Positions 9,641 to 22,115 of a stretch of DNA of 64,000 nucleotides are shown piece after piece; within the stretch, counting starts at the first letter, position 1, and each line of letters begins with the position of its first letter. Source of the stretch: Proteles cristata cristata (lineage: Eukaryota; Chordata; Mammalia; Carnivora; Hyaenidae); the NCBI GenBank assembly GCA_017311185.1, contig JAESUZ010004139.1:281790-345789 (forward strand), given 5' to 3'. The position numbers were made by a program, and so were the translations under genes. A model generated the notes under the pieces. The model ran no database searches, was not told the origin of the DNA, and saw only the letters and a program-made list of their open reading frames with translations.

Positions 9641-11155
9641 GATGTTCCCCAAACCTCCCCCTGTTGTCTTATTGAGAGATAGGGAGGGCAGAAGTCAATG
9701 GTATGAGATAGGTCCCTTTGACACCACCCAGGAGATTGGATGTAAGCATATGGCTCCTTCTACACTGGCCAATCCAGTACACTTGGCCCCAGGGACCCTA
9801 AGCCCTGCAGGCCCCTTTTACTTCTCAGTTTAGGGAAGCAGCCAGACCTCCAGCAGCTTTTGGGTCATGGCTGGGCAACCAAGGGTGAATGTCTGGCTGT
9901 CCACACTGCTGCCAGCATTGCTATAGTAAATGTCAACATGAGCAGCTGTTGTACAGGGGATTCTCGTCCATTGTGATCAGGGCCTGGGACAAAACAAGAC
10001 AGGAGACAAGGTGAGACAGGAGTTCCCTGTGCTCCTGGACAGGGCTGCATGTGCAGAGCAGATGGCCTGAAGCATGGGGAGGTGGAGAAACAGCCAGGCC
10101 GGGAGAGAGACTGAGTGAGTGATGGGGAATTGGGCAAGTCGTCGAAAGTGAAAAGAAGAAACAGAGAGAGATAGGGTTTGAGAGAAACAGAGACAAAGAG
10201 GAAATGCAAGGAGGAAAGCAGGGACCTGGTCCAGGTATGTGGACAGGGTGACATGGTCCAGGGGAGAGGGGATGTATTAAGTGGTTCTGAGTGTTGGGGC
10301 AGAAAAGGCTCGTATCATGGGCATCAGAGTTCTGTGACTCCCAGACTCCAACTTCCCTGGAACTCAGGTCTGCAGAGGCCATTGCATTTGAAAAGATGGG
10401 TTCCCCTCATTTCTCTTGGAACTGTCAAGCTTAACCTCATGTTCTGTCATGGAGAGGGATGTCTTGAGGGAGAGTGTGCTGCTCTTTGGAGGTAAACACC
10501 AGAGCCTTCCCTGTGGGAAGATGACCCTGAACCATCTCCCTCAGTGCCCCAGCCCGGCTGCATTCCCCCCACACTGGCTGGCCTTCCTCATGGTCTGAAC
10601 CCAGGCATCAGGCATTGTGCTGCCCCCAGGTCCTGCTGCCTGGACCTGGCAGAGGTAGACTGCTGATAGTGATCAAATGTATTCGACAATAAGGTCTATA
10701 TTGTCCCTCTGGGACTAGAAATGTGCATCAAGATAGTAGGTTGCTGTCTTCTTGTCCACGGCCAATCTGAGGATGCCAGTAGGTGAACCCTTTAAAACAC
10801 ATAGTCTTCTTTTATATTGAATTAGAAGACACTTTCTTCTCCTAACTTTCTTTTAATTCTGAAGAAATGGCAATTAGTAATTAAAAGCATAGTGGTCTTA
10901 CAGGAAATTGACCTGTCTGCCTGATGGACAGTAATTCATCCATCTGCATCCTTAAAGTATATTTCATTGAAAATATTAGCCAAAGATACATACAGTAAAT
11001 TCATAACAGATGTGTAGCTCCCTGTAAGTCACATTCTGACCTTGTCACATATGTGTCATCAAAGATATTCTTGGTGACTTTTCAGATAAGTTCTCAACAT
11101 CAAGATGGTGGTGTTAGAGAATATGGTATAACCGGAATTTCACATATTCTAAATT
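9641..11155. other. No gene or clear repeat recognised
   Basis: GC-moderate sequence up to about 10,700, then AT-rich. Overlapping open frames on both strands at 9,865-10,500 (up to 149 codons) have no family features and no splice or promoter context that I can identify. Confidence 0.4.
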
Positions 11156-11169
11156 AGGAATGATTTTTA

Positions 11170-11373
11170 CAAAATTTTTAATGTTTACTTTTTCTTTTTT
11201 GAGAGAGCTTGAGCGGGGGAGGGTGGAAAGAGAGGGAGACACAGAATCTGAGGCTGGCTCCAGGCTCTGAGCTGTCAGCACAGAGCCTGATGCAGGGCTC
11301 AAACTCATGGACAGCGATATCATGACCTGAGTTGAAGTCGCATGCTTAACCAACTAAGTCACCCAGACACCCC
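11170..11373 (-). mobile_element. Felid-type SINE, antisense
   Basis: Ends AACTAAGTCACCCAGACACC. Flanked by AGGAATGATTTTT (left) and AGGAATGTTTTTT (right), a slightly decayed target duplication. Confidence 0.92.
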
Positions 11374-11436
11374 AGGAATGTTTTTTTAATGGCAAATAAA
11401 GAGAAATTAAAAATAGTGTAAACGATGTCAATTTTT

Positions 11437-11644
11437 TTTTAACATTTTATTTATTTCTAGGAGACAGAGAGACAGCGTGAGCAGGGGAGGGTCAGAGAGA
11501 GAGGGAGTCACAGACTGAAACAGGCTCCAGGCTCTGAGCTGTCAGTCAGCACAGAGCCCGACGTGGGGCTCGAACCCACGAACCGTGAGATCATGACCTA
11601 AGCGAAAGCTGGACGCTTAACCAACTAAGCCACCCAGGCGCCCC
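11437..11644 (-). mobile_element. Young felid SINE, antisense
   Basis: Near-consensus, ending CTAAGCCACCCAGGCGCCCC. The perfect 15-bp target duplication ACGATGTCAATTTTT lies at 11,422-11,436 and 11,645-11,659. It belongs to the same young group as 6,696 and 52,693 (CAGTCAGCACAGAGCC). Confidence 0.97.
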
Positions 11645-11659
11645 ACGATGTCAATTTTT

Positions 11660-12049
11660 AATTGAAATATTGCTCACACATTTGTTGTATTAGTCTTAGG
11701 CATATATCCTAGTCACTCCATTTGTCTATAAATTATGTTGTACTTAACCACAGGTGTACCTATCATGTGAAAGCATGCAACACTATCATTACAGGATTGA
11801 CTGTCTTCAATTGGCTGTAACTTATATCTTATGAACTTATTCCTGCCATAGCTGGAAGCCCTTATCTCTCTCTCAAAGCTGTCAATTTTTTATCTAAGTA
11901 TTTTGGTGATAAACACAAGTACCTGTTGTTCAACACAAGTACCTGTTGCTCAGCCTGTGTAAATTGGTGGTCCAGTTTTCTGTGAACATTGCTTAAAGTA
12001 TTACAAGTGATATTATTACATTAATAAATTCGGTTTCATTCTTCACTCA
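11660..12049. other. AT-rich sequence, nothing recognised
   Basis: Contains a short local duplication around 11,915-11,955 (CACAAGTACCTGTTG occurs twice). No gene or known repeat seen. Confidence 0.5.
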
Positions 12050-12200
12050 CAAGAAAGGAGAAGGAAAAGATTTCTTTGTGTCCCAGGCCCTGTCACGAAG
12101 ATCCTTCCCAGTCTCGAGAGCGGGCTTAGTTGCCCAGAGAACCTTCAGTGCCTCAGGTGAGCGGCCATGGTCTTCAATACTGCAGGAATTCCCACGGTGG

Positions 12201-12214
12201 CCAGCAGATGGCGT
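12201..12214 (+). promoter_or_regulatory. CTCF-like motif 1
   Basis: CCAGCAGATGGCGT agrees with the CTCF core (CCASYAGRKGGCRS) at all but the last position. It shares orientation with the second motif 66 bp downstream. Confidence 0.45.
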
Positions 12215-12266
12215 GCGAGCACCACAAACCTGGAGGGGCGCGGTCCTCTTGCGTGCACAGTGATGG

Positions 12267-12280
12267 CCGGCAGAGGGCGC
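12267..12280 (+). promoter_or_regulatory. CTCF-like motif 2
   Basis: CCGGCAGAGGGCGC agrees with the CTCF core except G for A at position 3, a commonly tolerated change. Found by eye only. Confidence 0.45.
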
Positions 12281-13679
12281 CCCACTGGCTTGTCTGACCC
12301 AGGGCACCTGAGAGCAGGAAGGGATTCTGTTGCCTCCAGAGGTCTCAAGACCTCTGCAGCTGCCTCTGGTCAGAGAACAAAGCTGCATTTCCAGGAGGTT
12401 CCGCCCCCACCCTCAACCCCCAGGAAAGACCTTGGGAGGTTTGCAGCCACTTGGAGTCTCCTGAGTCACCAGAGAGAAGCTGCCTTGTTGGGCTGAGTGC
12501 TGAGGAGAGGGCGCTGGGTGGCTTTCCTGGGCACGCTGGTCGGTGAGGAGCACAGTCCTTTGCATTTTCTGCTCTGTTGCCCTGTTTCATTCCTCACTTT
12601 CCCTGACAGTATTTGGACAAGACGTAGTTTACTAAAGGATTCGTGGATTCAGGGGTCCCACTACCTCACGTCATAGATGCACTGGATGGTTTGTTCCGGA
12701 ATCAGGCTTGTTTCTGGGGAGAAATCATGACAAATTCAGAATGGGAGCTGCATTCAGTTAGGATGTGAAATACTCTCAGGACCTTCTAGAAGAATGGGCT
12801 GGGACCCACTTTCCGACTCCTGCTGGAACCAGAGACCGAGGTAAGGGCACAAACTGTCCCCCACATCATATATGCTTTTAAAAAATTTTAATGGTTCTTT
12901 TTCCAACATAGTGAAGTAATTGAAAATTACAGAAAACCTGTTTACTTTACATTCCAGTTAGTAAAGCTACAGTGTAATATTAGTTTCAGGTGTACAATAT
13001 AGAGCAGCACCTGCACACATCACCCAGTGCTCATCACACGTGTGCTCCTTAATCCCCATCACCTGTTTCACCCATCCCCTGGCCCCACTGTGGAAACCCT
13101 CAGTTTGTCTCCTAGTTAAGAGTCTGTTTGTCACTGTCTCCTTTATCCCCCCTTTGTTTTGTTTCATTTTCATGTGTTAGTGAAATCATATGGTTTTTCT
13201 CATTCTCTAGCAGGCTTATTTCACCCAGCATAACATTCTCTAGCTCCGTCCACCTTGTTGCAAATGGCAAGATTTCATTTATTAAGGCTGAATAATATTC
13301 TATTCCATATACTACCTCCATATACATTCCATAGAAGACATCTTAATTTATTTATCAGTTGATGGATACTGGGCAGTTTCCATAATGTGGCTGCTGTAGA
13401 AAATGCTGCTATAAACATCAGGGTGCATGTATCTGCTTGAAATATTATTTTTGTATTCTTTGTGTAAATACCTTGTGAAATCACTGGGTCCTAAGGTAGT
13501 CTTATCGTCAATTTTTTGAGGAATCTCCATAGTGTTTTCGAGAGTGGCTGCACCAGTTTGCATTCCTACCAACAGTGCAAGAGGGTTCCTCTTTCCCCAC
13601 ACCCTTGGCAACACCTGTTGTTTCATCATTCATCGATTTTAGTCATTCTGACAGATGTGAGGTGTTGTCTCATTGTGCT

Positions 13680-13894
13680 TTCTTAAATTTTTATTTACTT
13701 TTGAGAGAGAGAGAGAGAGAGAGATTGAATGGGGGAGTGGCAAAGAGAGAGGGAGACACAGAATCTGAAGCAGGGTCCAGGCTGTGTGCTGTCAGCACAG
13801 AGACCAATGTGGGGCTCGAACTCATGAACCATGAGATCATGACCTGAGCCAAACCGATCTGACGCCTAACCAACTGAGCCACCCAGTTGCCCCC
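13680..13894 (-). mobile_element. Felid-type SINE inside L1, antisense
   Basis: GAGA-rich tail side, then CAACTGAGCCACCCAG followed by TTGCCCC. CTCATTGT is repeated on both sides. Confidence 0.9.
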
Positions 13895-14407
13895 TCATTG
13901 TATTTTTGAATTGTATTTCCCTGATGATCAGTGTTGTTGAGCATCTTTACATGTGTCTCTTGGCTGTCTGTATGTCTTCTTTGGGAGAATGTATATTCAT
14001 GTCTTCTGTCCATTTTTAATTGGACTTCTCATTTTTTGGGTGTTGTCATTTTATATAGTTTGGACACTAACCTTTTATCAGATGTTGCTTGCTAATATCA
14101 TTCTGTAGGTAGCGTTTAGTTTTCTTGATTGTTTCCTTGGTGACAGAATCTTTTTATTTCTATGAAGTCCCATTATTTTTGCTTGTGTTTCCCTTATGTC
14201 AGGAGACATATCTACAAAGAAGTTTGTACAGTCAATGTCAAACTGGCTGTGTTCTCCTCTGGGTTTTTTTGATTTCAGGTTTCACACATAGGTTTTTATC
14301 CATTTGGAATTTAGTTTTGTGTATGTTGTAAGTAAGTGATCCGTTTTTCTTGTTGTTTGCATGTTGCTGTCTAGTTTTCCCAAAACCTTACAGTGAGGAG
14401 ACTTTTT

Positions 14408-14568
14408 AAAGTATTTTTATTTATTTTTGAGAGACAGAGAGAGCATGCCAAAGAGGGGCGGAGAGAAATGGAGAGAGTGAGAAACCCAACAGGCTTTGTG
14501 CTGCCAGCACAGAGCCCAACGTTGGATCCAAGATTAGACGCTCCACTACTGAGCCACCTATACGCCCC
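14408..14568 (-). mobile_element. SINE inside L1, antisense, internally shortened
   Basis: The tail and body are intact to ACAGAGCCCAACG, but the B-box region is deleted before CACTACTGAGCCACC. Flanks are GAGACTTTTTAAA and AAGACTATCTTTTT. Confidence 0.85.
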
Positions 14569-15782
14569 AAGACTATCTTTTTCCATTGGATATTCTTTCC
14601 TTTCCTGCTTTGTTGAGGATTATTGACCATATAGGTGTGGGTTCATTTCTGAGTTTCCATTCTATTAATTTATGTGTCAACTTTTTTTTTTTTTTTTGCC
14701 AGTACCATACTGTTCTGATCACTACAGCTTTGTAATAAAAATACCCAAATGTCTGGAATTGTGATGTCTCCAGCTTTGTTTTTCTTTTTCAAGTTTCTTT
14801 TGGCTGTTTTGGGTCTTTTGTGGTTTCATACAAAATTTAGAAGTATTCTAGTTCTGTGATGAATGTTTTGTTAGTTTGATAGGGATTTCATTTAATGTGT
14901 AGTTTGTTTTGGGTAGTATACACATTTTAACAGTATTTGTTCTTCCCATCCATGAACATGGTATGTATTTCCATTTCTTTTGTCCTCCTCCATTTCCTTC
15001 ATCAGTGTTTCATAGCCTTTAGCGTACAGGTCTTTCACCTGTATGGTTAGGTTCATTCCTAGTATCTTATGGTATTGGATGCACTTGTCAATGGGATTGA
15101 CTCCATAATTTATCTTTCTGTTACGTCATGATTGGTCTATAGAAATGCAGATTTTTCTATGTTGATTTTTGTATATGGTCACTTGCTGAGTTTGTATATC
15201 CATTCAACAATTTTTAAGGGAGTCGTTCAAGTTTCTTGTATAGAGCATCATGTCACTTACAAATAGGGAAAGTTCTACTTCTTCCTCACCCATGTGGATG
15301 CCTTTTATTTGGTTTTGTTGTTGGATTGCTGTGGCTAGGACTTCTAGTACCATGTGAAATAACAGTGGTGAGAGGGGTCATCTTGTCTTTTTCCTGACCT
15401 TAGGGGAAAAGCTTTCAGATTTTTCCCATTGAGGATGAGATTAGCTGTGGGTTTTTCATAGATGATCTTTATTACGTGCAGGTGTGGTGAGTCTCAATCT
15501 ACTTTGCTGAGGGGTTTTCTCATGAATGGATGTGACATTTTGTCAAATGCTTTTTCTGCATCTGTTGAAAGCATCCTATTGTTCTTCTCCTTTCTTCTAT
15601 TTCTGTGGTCCATCATGTTGATTGATCTGTGAATGTGGAGCCACCCTTGCAGCCCAGAAGTAGATCCCACTTGATTACGGTAAATGATTCTATTAATGTA
15701 TTGTTGAATTTAATTTGAAGGTATTTTAATGAGAATTTCTGCATACATGCTCACCAGGGTATTGGTCTGCAGTTTTATTTTT

Positions 15783-15997
15783 AAAAAATGTAAACATATT
15801 TTTAATGTTTATTTACTTAGAGTAAGAACATAAAAGTGAGAGAAGGGCAGAGAGATGGGGAGGGAGAGCATCCTGAACGTGCTCCACACTATCAGCCCAG
15901 AATCCAGTGTGGGGCTAAAACCCATGAACCACAATATAATCACCTAATCCATAATTAACAGTTGGACACTCAATTGACTGAGCCACCCAGGCACTCC
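15783..15997 (-). mobile_element. SINE inside L1, antisense
   Basis: Ends TTGACTGAGCCACCCAGGCA. The flanks TGCAGTTTTATTTT and TGTAGTTTTCATTT are a decayed target duplication. Confidence 0.88.
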
Positions 15998-16842
15998 TGT
16001 AGTTTTCATTTCTTGTGGAGTCTTTATCTGGTTTTGGTATCAGGGTAATGCTGACCTCATAGAATGAATTTGAAAGCTTTGCTTCTTTTTTATTTTTTGG
16101 GATAATTTGAGAAGAATAGGTATCTCCTCTTCCTTAATTGTTTGGTAGATTTCATCAGGGAAGCCATCTGGCCCTGAACTCTTGTGTTGGGGGAGATGAT
16201 TTTTGTATTACTGATTCAATTTCTTTCTGATTTCAGATTTTCTATACCTTCCTGTTTCACTTTTGGTAGTTTATGTGTTTCTAGGAATTTATCCATTACT
16301 CTTCAGGGTGTCCAATATGTTTGCATATAGTTTTTCATAATGTTCTCTTCTACTTGTATTTCTGTGGTGTTATTTCTTCTCTCTTAGTTGTGATTTTATT
16401 TATTGGAGTTATTTCTTTCTTCTTTGTGATAAGCCTGGCTAGGAGGTTTTCAAGTTTATTAATGTTTTCAAAGAAACAGCCCCTAGTTTCATTGATTTGC
16501 TCTAGTGCTTTTTTAAAAGTTTCTATATCACTTATTTATGCTTTAAACTGCATTATCATTATTTCCTTCCTTCTGCTGTCTTTAGGCTTGGAGTGTTCTT
16601 GTTCTCATTCCTTTAGTTGTAAGTTTGGATTGTTTGAGATCTTTCTTGCTTTTTAAGGTGGGCCTGTATTGCTATATACTTCCATCTTAGGACTGCTTTT
16701 GCCCCATTCCAAAGTTTTGTGCCAGTGTGTTTTCATTTTCATTTGTTTCAGGGTCTTTTCTCATTGATCTGCTAGTTGACCCATTCATTTAGTAGTATGT
16801 TGTTCAACCTCCACTTATTTGTGGTCATTTCTTTGTGCGCGC

Positions 16843-16862
16843 AGGTGTGTGTGTGTGTGTGT
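16843..16862. repeat. (GT)n microsatellite inside L1
   Basis: About ten GT units in the endonuclease region of the antisense L1, interrupting its frame. Confidence 0.9.
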
Positions 16863-17318
16863 AGTTGACTTCAAGTTTCCTAGCTTTGTGGTCAGAAAAG
16901 ATGCTTCATCTGATCTCATCTTTGTGTACTTCTTGAGGCCTGACTTTTGACCTACTGTGTGATCGATTCTCGAGAATGTCCTATGTGCACTTGAAAAGAA
17001 TGTGTATTCTGCTATTTTAGGATGGAGGGCTCTGAATATATCTGTTAAGTCCTTCTGGTCCAGTGTGTCATTCAAAGGCATTGTTCCCTTGTTTTCTGTT
17101 TAGAGCATCTGTCCATTGATTAGAGTAGGATTTTAAACTCCTCTACTCTTGTTATATTATTATAAATGAGTTCCTTTATGTTTGTTGTTAATTGTTTTAT
17201 ATATTTGGTGCTTGCATACTGGGTACACAAAAGTTTACATTTGTTCGATCTTATTGTTCGATTGTCCCCTTTATTATGAGATAGTGTCTGTCTTCCTCTC
17301 TTGTTATAGCTTTAATTT

Positions 17319-17885
17319 TTCAAATTTAAGTTTTAGTTGACATACAGTACATTATCAGTTTCAGGAGTAGAATTCAGTGATTCATCACTTATATAAAGCA
17401 CCCAGCTCTCATCATAACAAGTGCCCTCCTTAATACCCATCATGCATCTAGCCCATCCCCACCCATCTCCCTCCATCCACCCTCAATTTGTTCTCTATCA
17501 TTGAGAGTCTCTTGTTGTTTCCTATTCTTCTGTTTTCCCTCTCCCTTACCATGTTTTCATCTTTGTTGCTTCTTAAATTCTTCATGAGTGAAATCATATA
17601 TTTGTCTTTCTCTGATTGACATATTTTGCTTTGCATAATACATTCTAGATGCATCCACATCATTGCAAATGGCAAGATTTCATTTATTTTGATGGCTGAG
17701 TAATATTCCATTGTACACATATTTGTGTGTGTGTGTGTGTGTGTTTGAACATATGCCATAACTTCTTTATAACTTCAGTTGATGGATATTTGGGCTCTCT
17801 CCATAGTTTGGCTCTTGTTGGTAATGCTGCTACAAACATTGGGAGCATGCAATTTTACTATTAGGTATTTACACACAGGGTACAA
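17319..17885 (-). mobile_element. 5'-truncated L1 inserted in the older L1
   Basis: The 3'UTR (rightward GTGCCCTCCTTAATACCCATC) and the ORF2 C-terminus (minus-strand MEYYSAIKINEILPFA) occur again here, inside the endonuclease region of the L1 begun at 12,955. The host frame resumes at TTTTAAAGGCTATTTGGTCTG. A (GT)n run lies at 17,724-17,744. Confidence 0.8.
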
Positions 17886-18295
17886 AAATACAGCCTTGGT
17901 TTTAAAGGCTATTTGGTCTGATATAAGTATTGCCAGTGGCTTTTGTTTGACATTATCGGCATGATAAATGTTTCTTTATTCCCTTACTTTAAATCTGCAT
18001 GTGACTTTAGGTCCAAAATGAGGTTTTGTGGGAAGCATCTAGATAGGTCTTGTTTTTTGTTATTGCTGCTGTTGTTTTGTTTTGTTTGTCCATTCTGACA
18101 CCCTATCTGATGTTTTTTTTGATGGGAGCATTTAGTCCATTTACCTTCAGTGTAATTATCGATAGATATATGCTTAGTGCCAATTTATTAGTTGTTTTCC
18201 ATTATTTCTTGATGTTTTTTCTGATCCTTTTTTGTTATTAACACTTCTGAACTTTCCTTTCCAGTCAGAGTCCCACTTACTTTTTTTCCTATGAA
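17886..18295 (-). mobile_element. Remaining 5' side of the interrupted L1 (start of ORF2)
   Basis: Resumes the endonuclease N-terminal region of the host L1, ending near the start of ORF2. It carries the GGAGCATTTAGTCCATTTAC word that recurs at 26,860 and 44,765 in other L1s. Confidence 0.75.
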
Positions 18296-18299
18296 TGTT

Positions 18300-21200
18300 A
18301 TTACATTTATTTATTTATTTTTAATATTTCTTTTTTTTTTTTTTCTAATTTAAGCCCAAGTTAGTTACCTTATAGTGGAATACATTTCCAGGAGTAGAAT
18401 TTAATGATCCATCAACAACATAAAATACCCAATACTTGTCCCAAGTGCCCTCCCTAATGCTCATCACCCATTTAGCCCATCCCCCTATTCAGTAACCCTC
18501 TAGAAAACCTCTGTTTATTCTGTTTTAAGAGTCTCTTATAGTTTAACTCCCTCTATGTTTGTATCTTAGTTTTGCTTCCCTTCTACTATGTTCATCTGTT
18601 TTATTTCTTAAATTCCACAGATGAGAGAAATCATATGATGTGTCTCTGACATATTTTGCTTAACATAATACAGTCTAGTTCCATCCACGTTGTTGCAAAT
18701 AGCAAGATTTGATTCTTTTTGACTGATGAGTAATATTCCATTGTATAAATATACCACATCTTCTTTTTCCATTCATTAGTCACTGGTCATTTGGATTCTT
18801 TGCATAATTTAGCTATTGTTGAAAATGCTATAAAATGGAGTGCCATGTGCTCCTTCGAGTCAGCATTTGTGTATCCCTTGGATACATACTTAGTGTTGCA
18901 ATTGCACTGTCAGTCTGTAGTTCTATTTTATGTTTTCTGACGAATCTCCATACTATTTTCGAGAGTGGTTATACTGGTTTGCAATCCCACCAGCATTACA
19001 AAAGAGTTCCCTTGCTCTACATCTTTGCCAGCATGTGTCATTTCCTGAGTTGTTAATTTTAGCCATTCTGAGAGGTGTAAGGGGATATCCCTTGTGGTTC
19101 TGAGTACTATTTCAGTGATGATGAGTGAGGTTGAGTATCTTTTCATGTCTCAGCAATCTGGATGTCATCTTTGTTAAAGTGTCTATGCATGTCTTTTATC
19201 CATTTCTTCACTGGATTATTTGGCTTTTGAGTATTGAGTTTGGTAAGTTCTTTACAGATTTTTTATACTAACCCTTTATATGATATGTCACTTGCAAATA
19301 TCTTCTCCCATTCCATCAGATGTCTCTTATTGATTTTTTTTAATTGATTGTGTCCTCTGCTGTGCAGAAGCTTTTTATCTTGATGAGGTCCCAATAGTTC
19401 ATTTTTGTTTTTGTTTCCCTTGCTTCTGGAGACATGTCAAGTAAGAAGTTGCCATGGCCAGGATCAAAGAGGTTGTTGCCTCTATTCTTCTCTAGGATTT
19501 TGATGGTTTCCTGTCTTACATTTAAATCTTTCACCCAAGTTGAGTTTATTTTTGTGTATGGTGTAAGAATGTGGTTCAGGTTCATCCTTCTTCTCGCTGT
19601 CCAGTTTTTCCAGTATCATTTGCTGAAGAGACTCTTTTCCATTGGATATTCTTTCCTGCTTTGTCAAAGATTAGTTGGCCATATGTTAGAGGGTCCATTT
19701 CTTGGTTCCCCATTCTGTTCCATTGATCGATGTGTCTGTTTCTGTGCCCATATCATACTGTGTTGATGATTACAGCCTTGCAATACACCATAGAGTCCAG
19801 AATTCTGTTGTCTCCAGCTTTGTTTTTCATTTTCAACATTACTTTGGCTATTCAGGGCCTTTTCTATCTATACAAATTTTGGCTTGTTTGTTATAGCTCT
19901 GTGAAAATTCTGGTGTAATTTTTATAGGGATTGCATTAAATGTGTGGATTGCTTTGGGTAGTATTGACATTTTAACAATATTTGTTCTTCTAATCAATGA
20001 GCATGGAATGTTTTCCCCATTTCTTTGTGTCTTCTTCAATTTCTTTGATAGATTTTCTGTTGTTTTCAGTGTATTGATCTTTTAGCTCTTTAGTTAGGCT
20101 TATCCCTAGGCATTTTATGGTATTCAGTGCAATTGTATATGAGATCAATTCCTTGATTTCTCTTTCTGCTGCTTCATTACTGATGTCTAGAAATGCAATC
20201 AACTGCTGTATATGTAGTTTATATCCTGAGCCTTCCCTGAATTCCTATATCAGTCCTAGCGGTTTTTTGGTGAAGTCTTTTGGATTCTCCACAGAGCGTA
20301 TCATGTCTGCTAAGAGTTAAAGTTTGACTTCCTCCTTGCAGTTTTGGACGCTTTGTATTTCTCTTTGTTGTCTGATTGCTGAGGCTACAGCTTCCAACAG
20401 TATGTGGAATAATAGTGGTGAGAGTGGACATCTTGGTCGTGTTCCTGACCTTAGGGAGAAGGCCCAGTTTTTCCCTATTTAAGATGGTATTAGCTAAGGG
20501 ACTTTCATATATGGATGTTGTGATGTTGAGGCAAGATCCTTGTATCCCTCCTTTCTTGAAGGTGAATGGTTTTTTAAAATTTTTTTAATATTTATTCATT
20601 TTTGAGAGAGAGAGTGCAAGTGGGGGATGGGCAGAGAGAGAGGGAGACACAGAATCCAAAGCAAGCTCCAGGCTCTGAACTGTCAGCACAGAGCCCGATG
20701 CGGGGTTCAAACCCACCAGCAATGAGATCGTGACCTGAGCCAAAGTCAGATGCTTAACCAACTGAGCCACCCAGGTGCCCCTGTTTTTCTTCTTTTTAAT
20801 CAAAAAGTGATGCTGTATTTTGTCAAATGCTTTTTATGCATCTATTTAGAGAATCGTAGTGCTTATACTTTCTTTTATTAATGTGATGTATCACATCAAG
20901 TGATTTGCAGATATTGAATCAGCACTGCATCCCAGGAATAAATCCCACTTCACTGTGGTGACTAATTCTTTTTATGTATTGTTGGATATGGTTTGCTAAT
21001 TTTTGTTGAGGATTTTTGCATCCAGGTGTATCAGGGAAATTGGTGTGTGGCTCTACATTTTAGTGGATTTATTGTCCAGTTTGGATCCAAAGTAATGGTG
21101 GCCTCATAGGATGCATTTGGAAGTGTTCTTTCCATTTCTCTGGCCGTGACCTTATCTTGTTCTTTCATTTGGGATACATTCCTCTGTGTTGGCATTTTGT

Positions 21201-21950
21201 CCGAGTATCTGCCTTCTGTGTGTGATAAAAGGTCATTATGTTACCTGCCTGTGAAATTAATGGCTTTATGAAGAGGAGGTCATCTAGTATCCAGGGTCTG
21301 ACACTTCAAGGAGTGTCTCTGGGGTGTGTTGCATGCACTATTTTGTGTTCTGGCTGCACTGTCCTTCAAGCCAGTTGTCTGCAGAGGCTGCCATTGCTTG
21401 ATATGGACGGTGGGTCCTTGGCCAGAATGTGGTGAGTTTTTACTAGGTGTGCTCCGATCAGCTTGTTAAATGAGACTTGAAACAACTGCCACTAGAATTG
21501 AAGCCCTGCAGAACTGTCTGGTCAAGAGAGGTGGTGTGGTCAGGGGCTTCTACTGGTCTTCTGGGGAAGGGGCCAGCTCCACTGGGGTTGAGCCAAGCTC
21601 AACCTAGAAAGGCAGTGTCACCAGAGTGCAGGGTGGTACAAAGCAGCCAGTGTAGAAATTGCATTGTTTCCAGCAGGTGGCTCTGTGTTTATCCTGGGGG
21701 GCAGAGGAGGGAAATGGCACCACCCAGCTCCTTTGTCCCTAGAGAGGTATCTCTGTGAACGCTTTCTCTCAGGGATGCGCTCCAAGAAGAGTGTATAATC
21801 TCCCCACTGTGTGCACCAGGTGTTGTACAGATCACTGTTTCCATGCCATCTGCCTGCAAGTAGTTTGCTTGCCTTCTCTCCAGGAGTAGGAGAGTGCCCT
21901 CAGGGCTGTATCCCAACTGACCTTGCTAACCTTTAAAACTCCACATTCTT
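18300..21950 (-). mobile_element. L1, antisense, with 5'UTR but missing ORF1 and half of ORF2
   Basis: A poly(T) tract at about 18,328-18,350 marks the element's poly(A) tail. The 3'UTR and ORF2 C-terminal half follow (minus-strand [18 protein letters not shown] at 19,340-19,585) up to about 21,130. It then jumps to 5'UTR-type sequence (21,150-21,950, similar to 28,120-28,330). The internal deletion removes the 5' half of ORF2 and all of ORF1. It contains the SINE at 20,575. Confidence 0.75.
20575..20781 (-). mobile_element. Felid-type SINE inside L1, antisense
   Basis: Near full-length, ending CAACTGAGCCACCCAGGTGC. Confidence 0.92.
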
Positions 21951-21951
21951 G

Positions 21952-22115
21952 GGGTGCCCACGTGGCTTGGCTAAATGTCTGGCTCTTGATACTGGCTCAT
22001 ATCATAACCTCGTTGTCATGGGATTCTCTCTCCCTCCCTCACTGCCCCTCCCTTGCATGTGCTCTCTTTCAGTCTCTCTCAAAATACAAAAACTTAAAAA
22101 AGATAAAAAGTTAAA
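21952..22115 (+). mobile_element. SINE, sense, internally deleted
   Basis: Head GGGGTGCCCACGTGGCTTGG, then a jump from the head to CCCTCCCTCACTGCCCCTCC. The B-box and diagnostic middle part are missing. A-rich tail. Confidence 0.8.

Larger units (their letters stand above)
12050..12850. other. GC-richer island of unknown function
   Basis: It stands out from its AT-rich neighbours and has scattered CpGs and two CTCF-like motifs. Overlapping open frames on both strands (up to 113 codons) have no recognisable domain. It could be a regulatory or insulator element, or an old exon or LTR remnant. Nothing in the sequence decides between these. Confidence 0.4.
12955..17318 (-). mobile_element. L1, antisense: 3'UTR through ORF2, 3' part
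   Basis: Read on the minus strand, the 3'UTR lies at the left edge (rightward words ATCACCCAGTGCTCATCACA). Broken ORF2 follows: a C-terminal piece at 13,275-13,484 with IAAFSTAATLWKLPS, then reverse-transcriptase and endonuclease remnants up to 17,081. Many stops and frameshifts make it inactive. It carries SINEs at 13,680, 14,408 and 15,783. The rest of its 5' side resumes at 17,886 after another L1 insertion. Confidence 0.85.

Noticed and set aside
9441..10382. Open frames of 130, 129 and 149 codons on both strands
   Set aside because: They overlap each other, are not maintained in the matching part of copy B, and show no domain or splice context.
12047..12590. GC-rich island as a protein-coding first exon
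   Set aside because: Open frames exist on both strands, with no preferred frame, no convincing promoter elements and no downstream exon to join.
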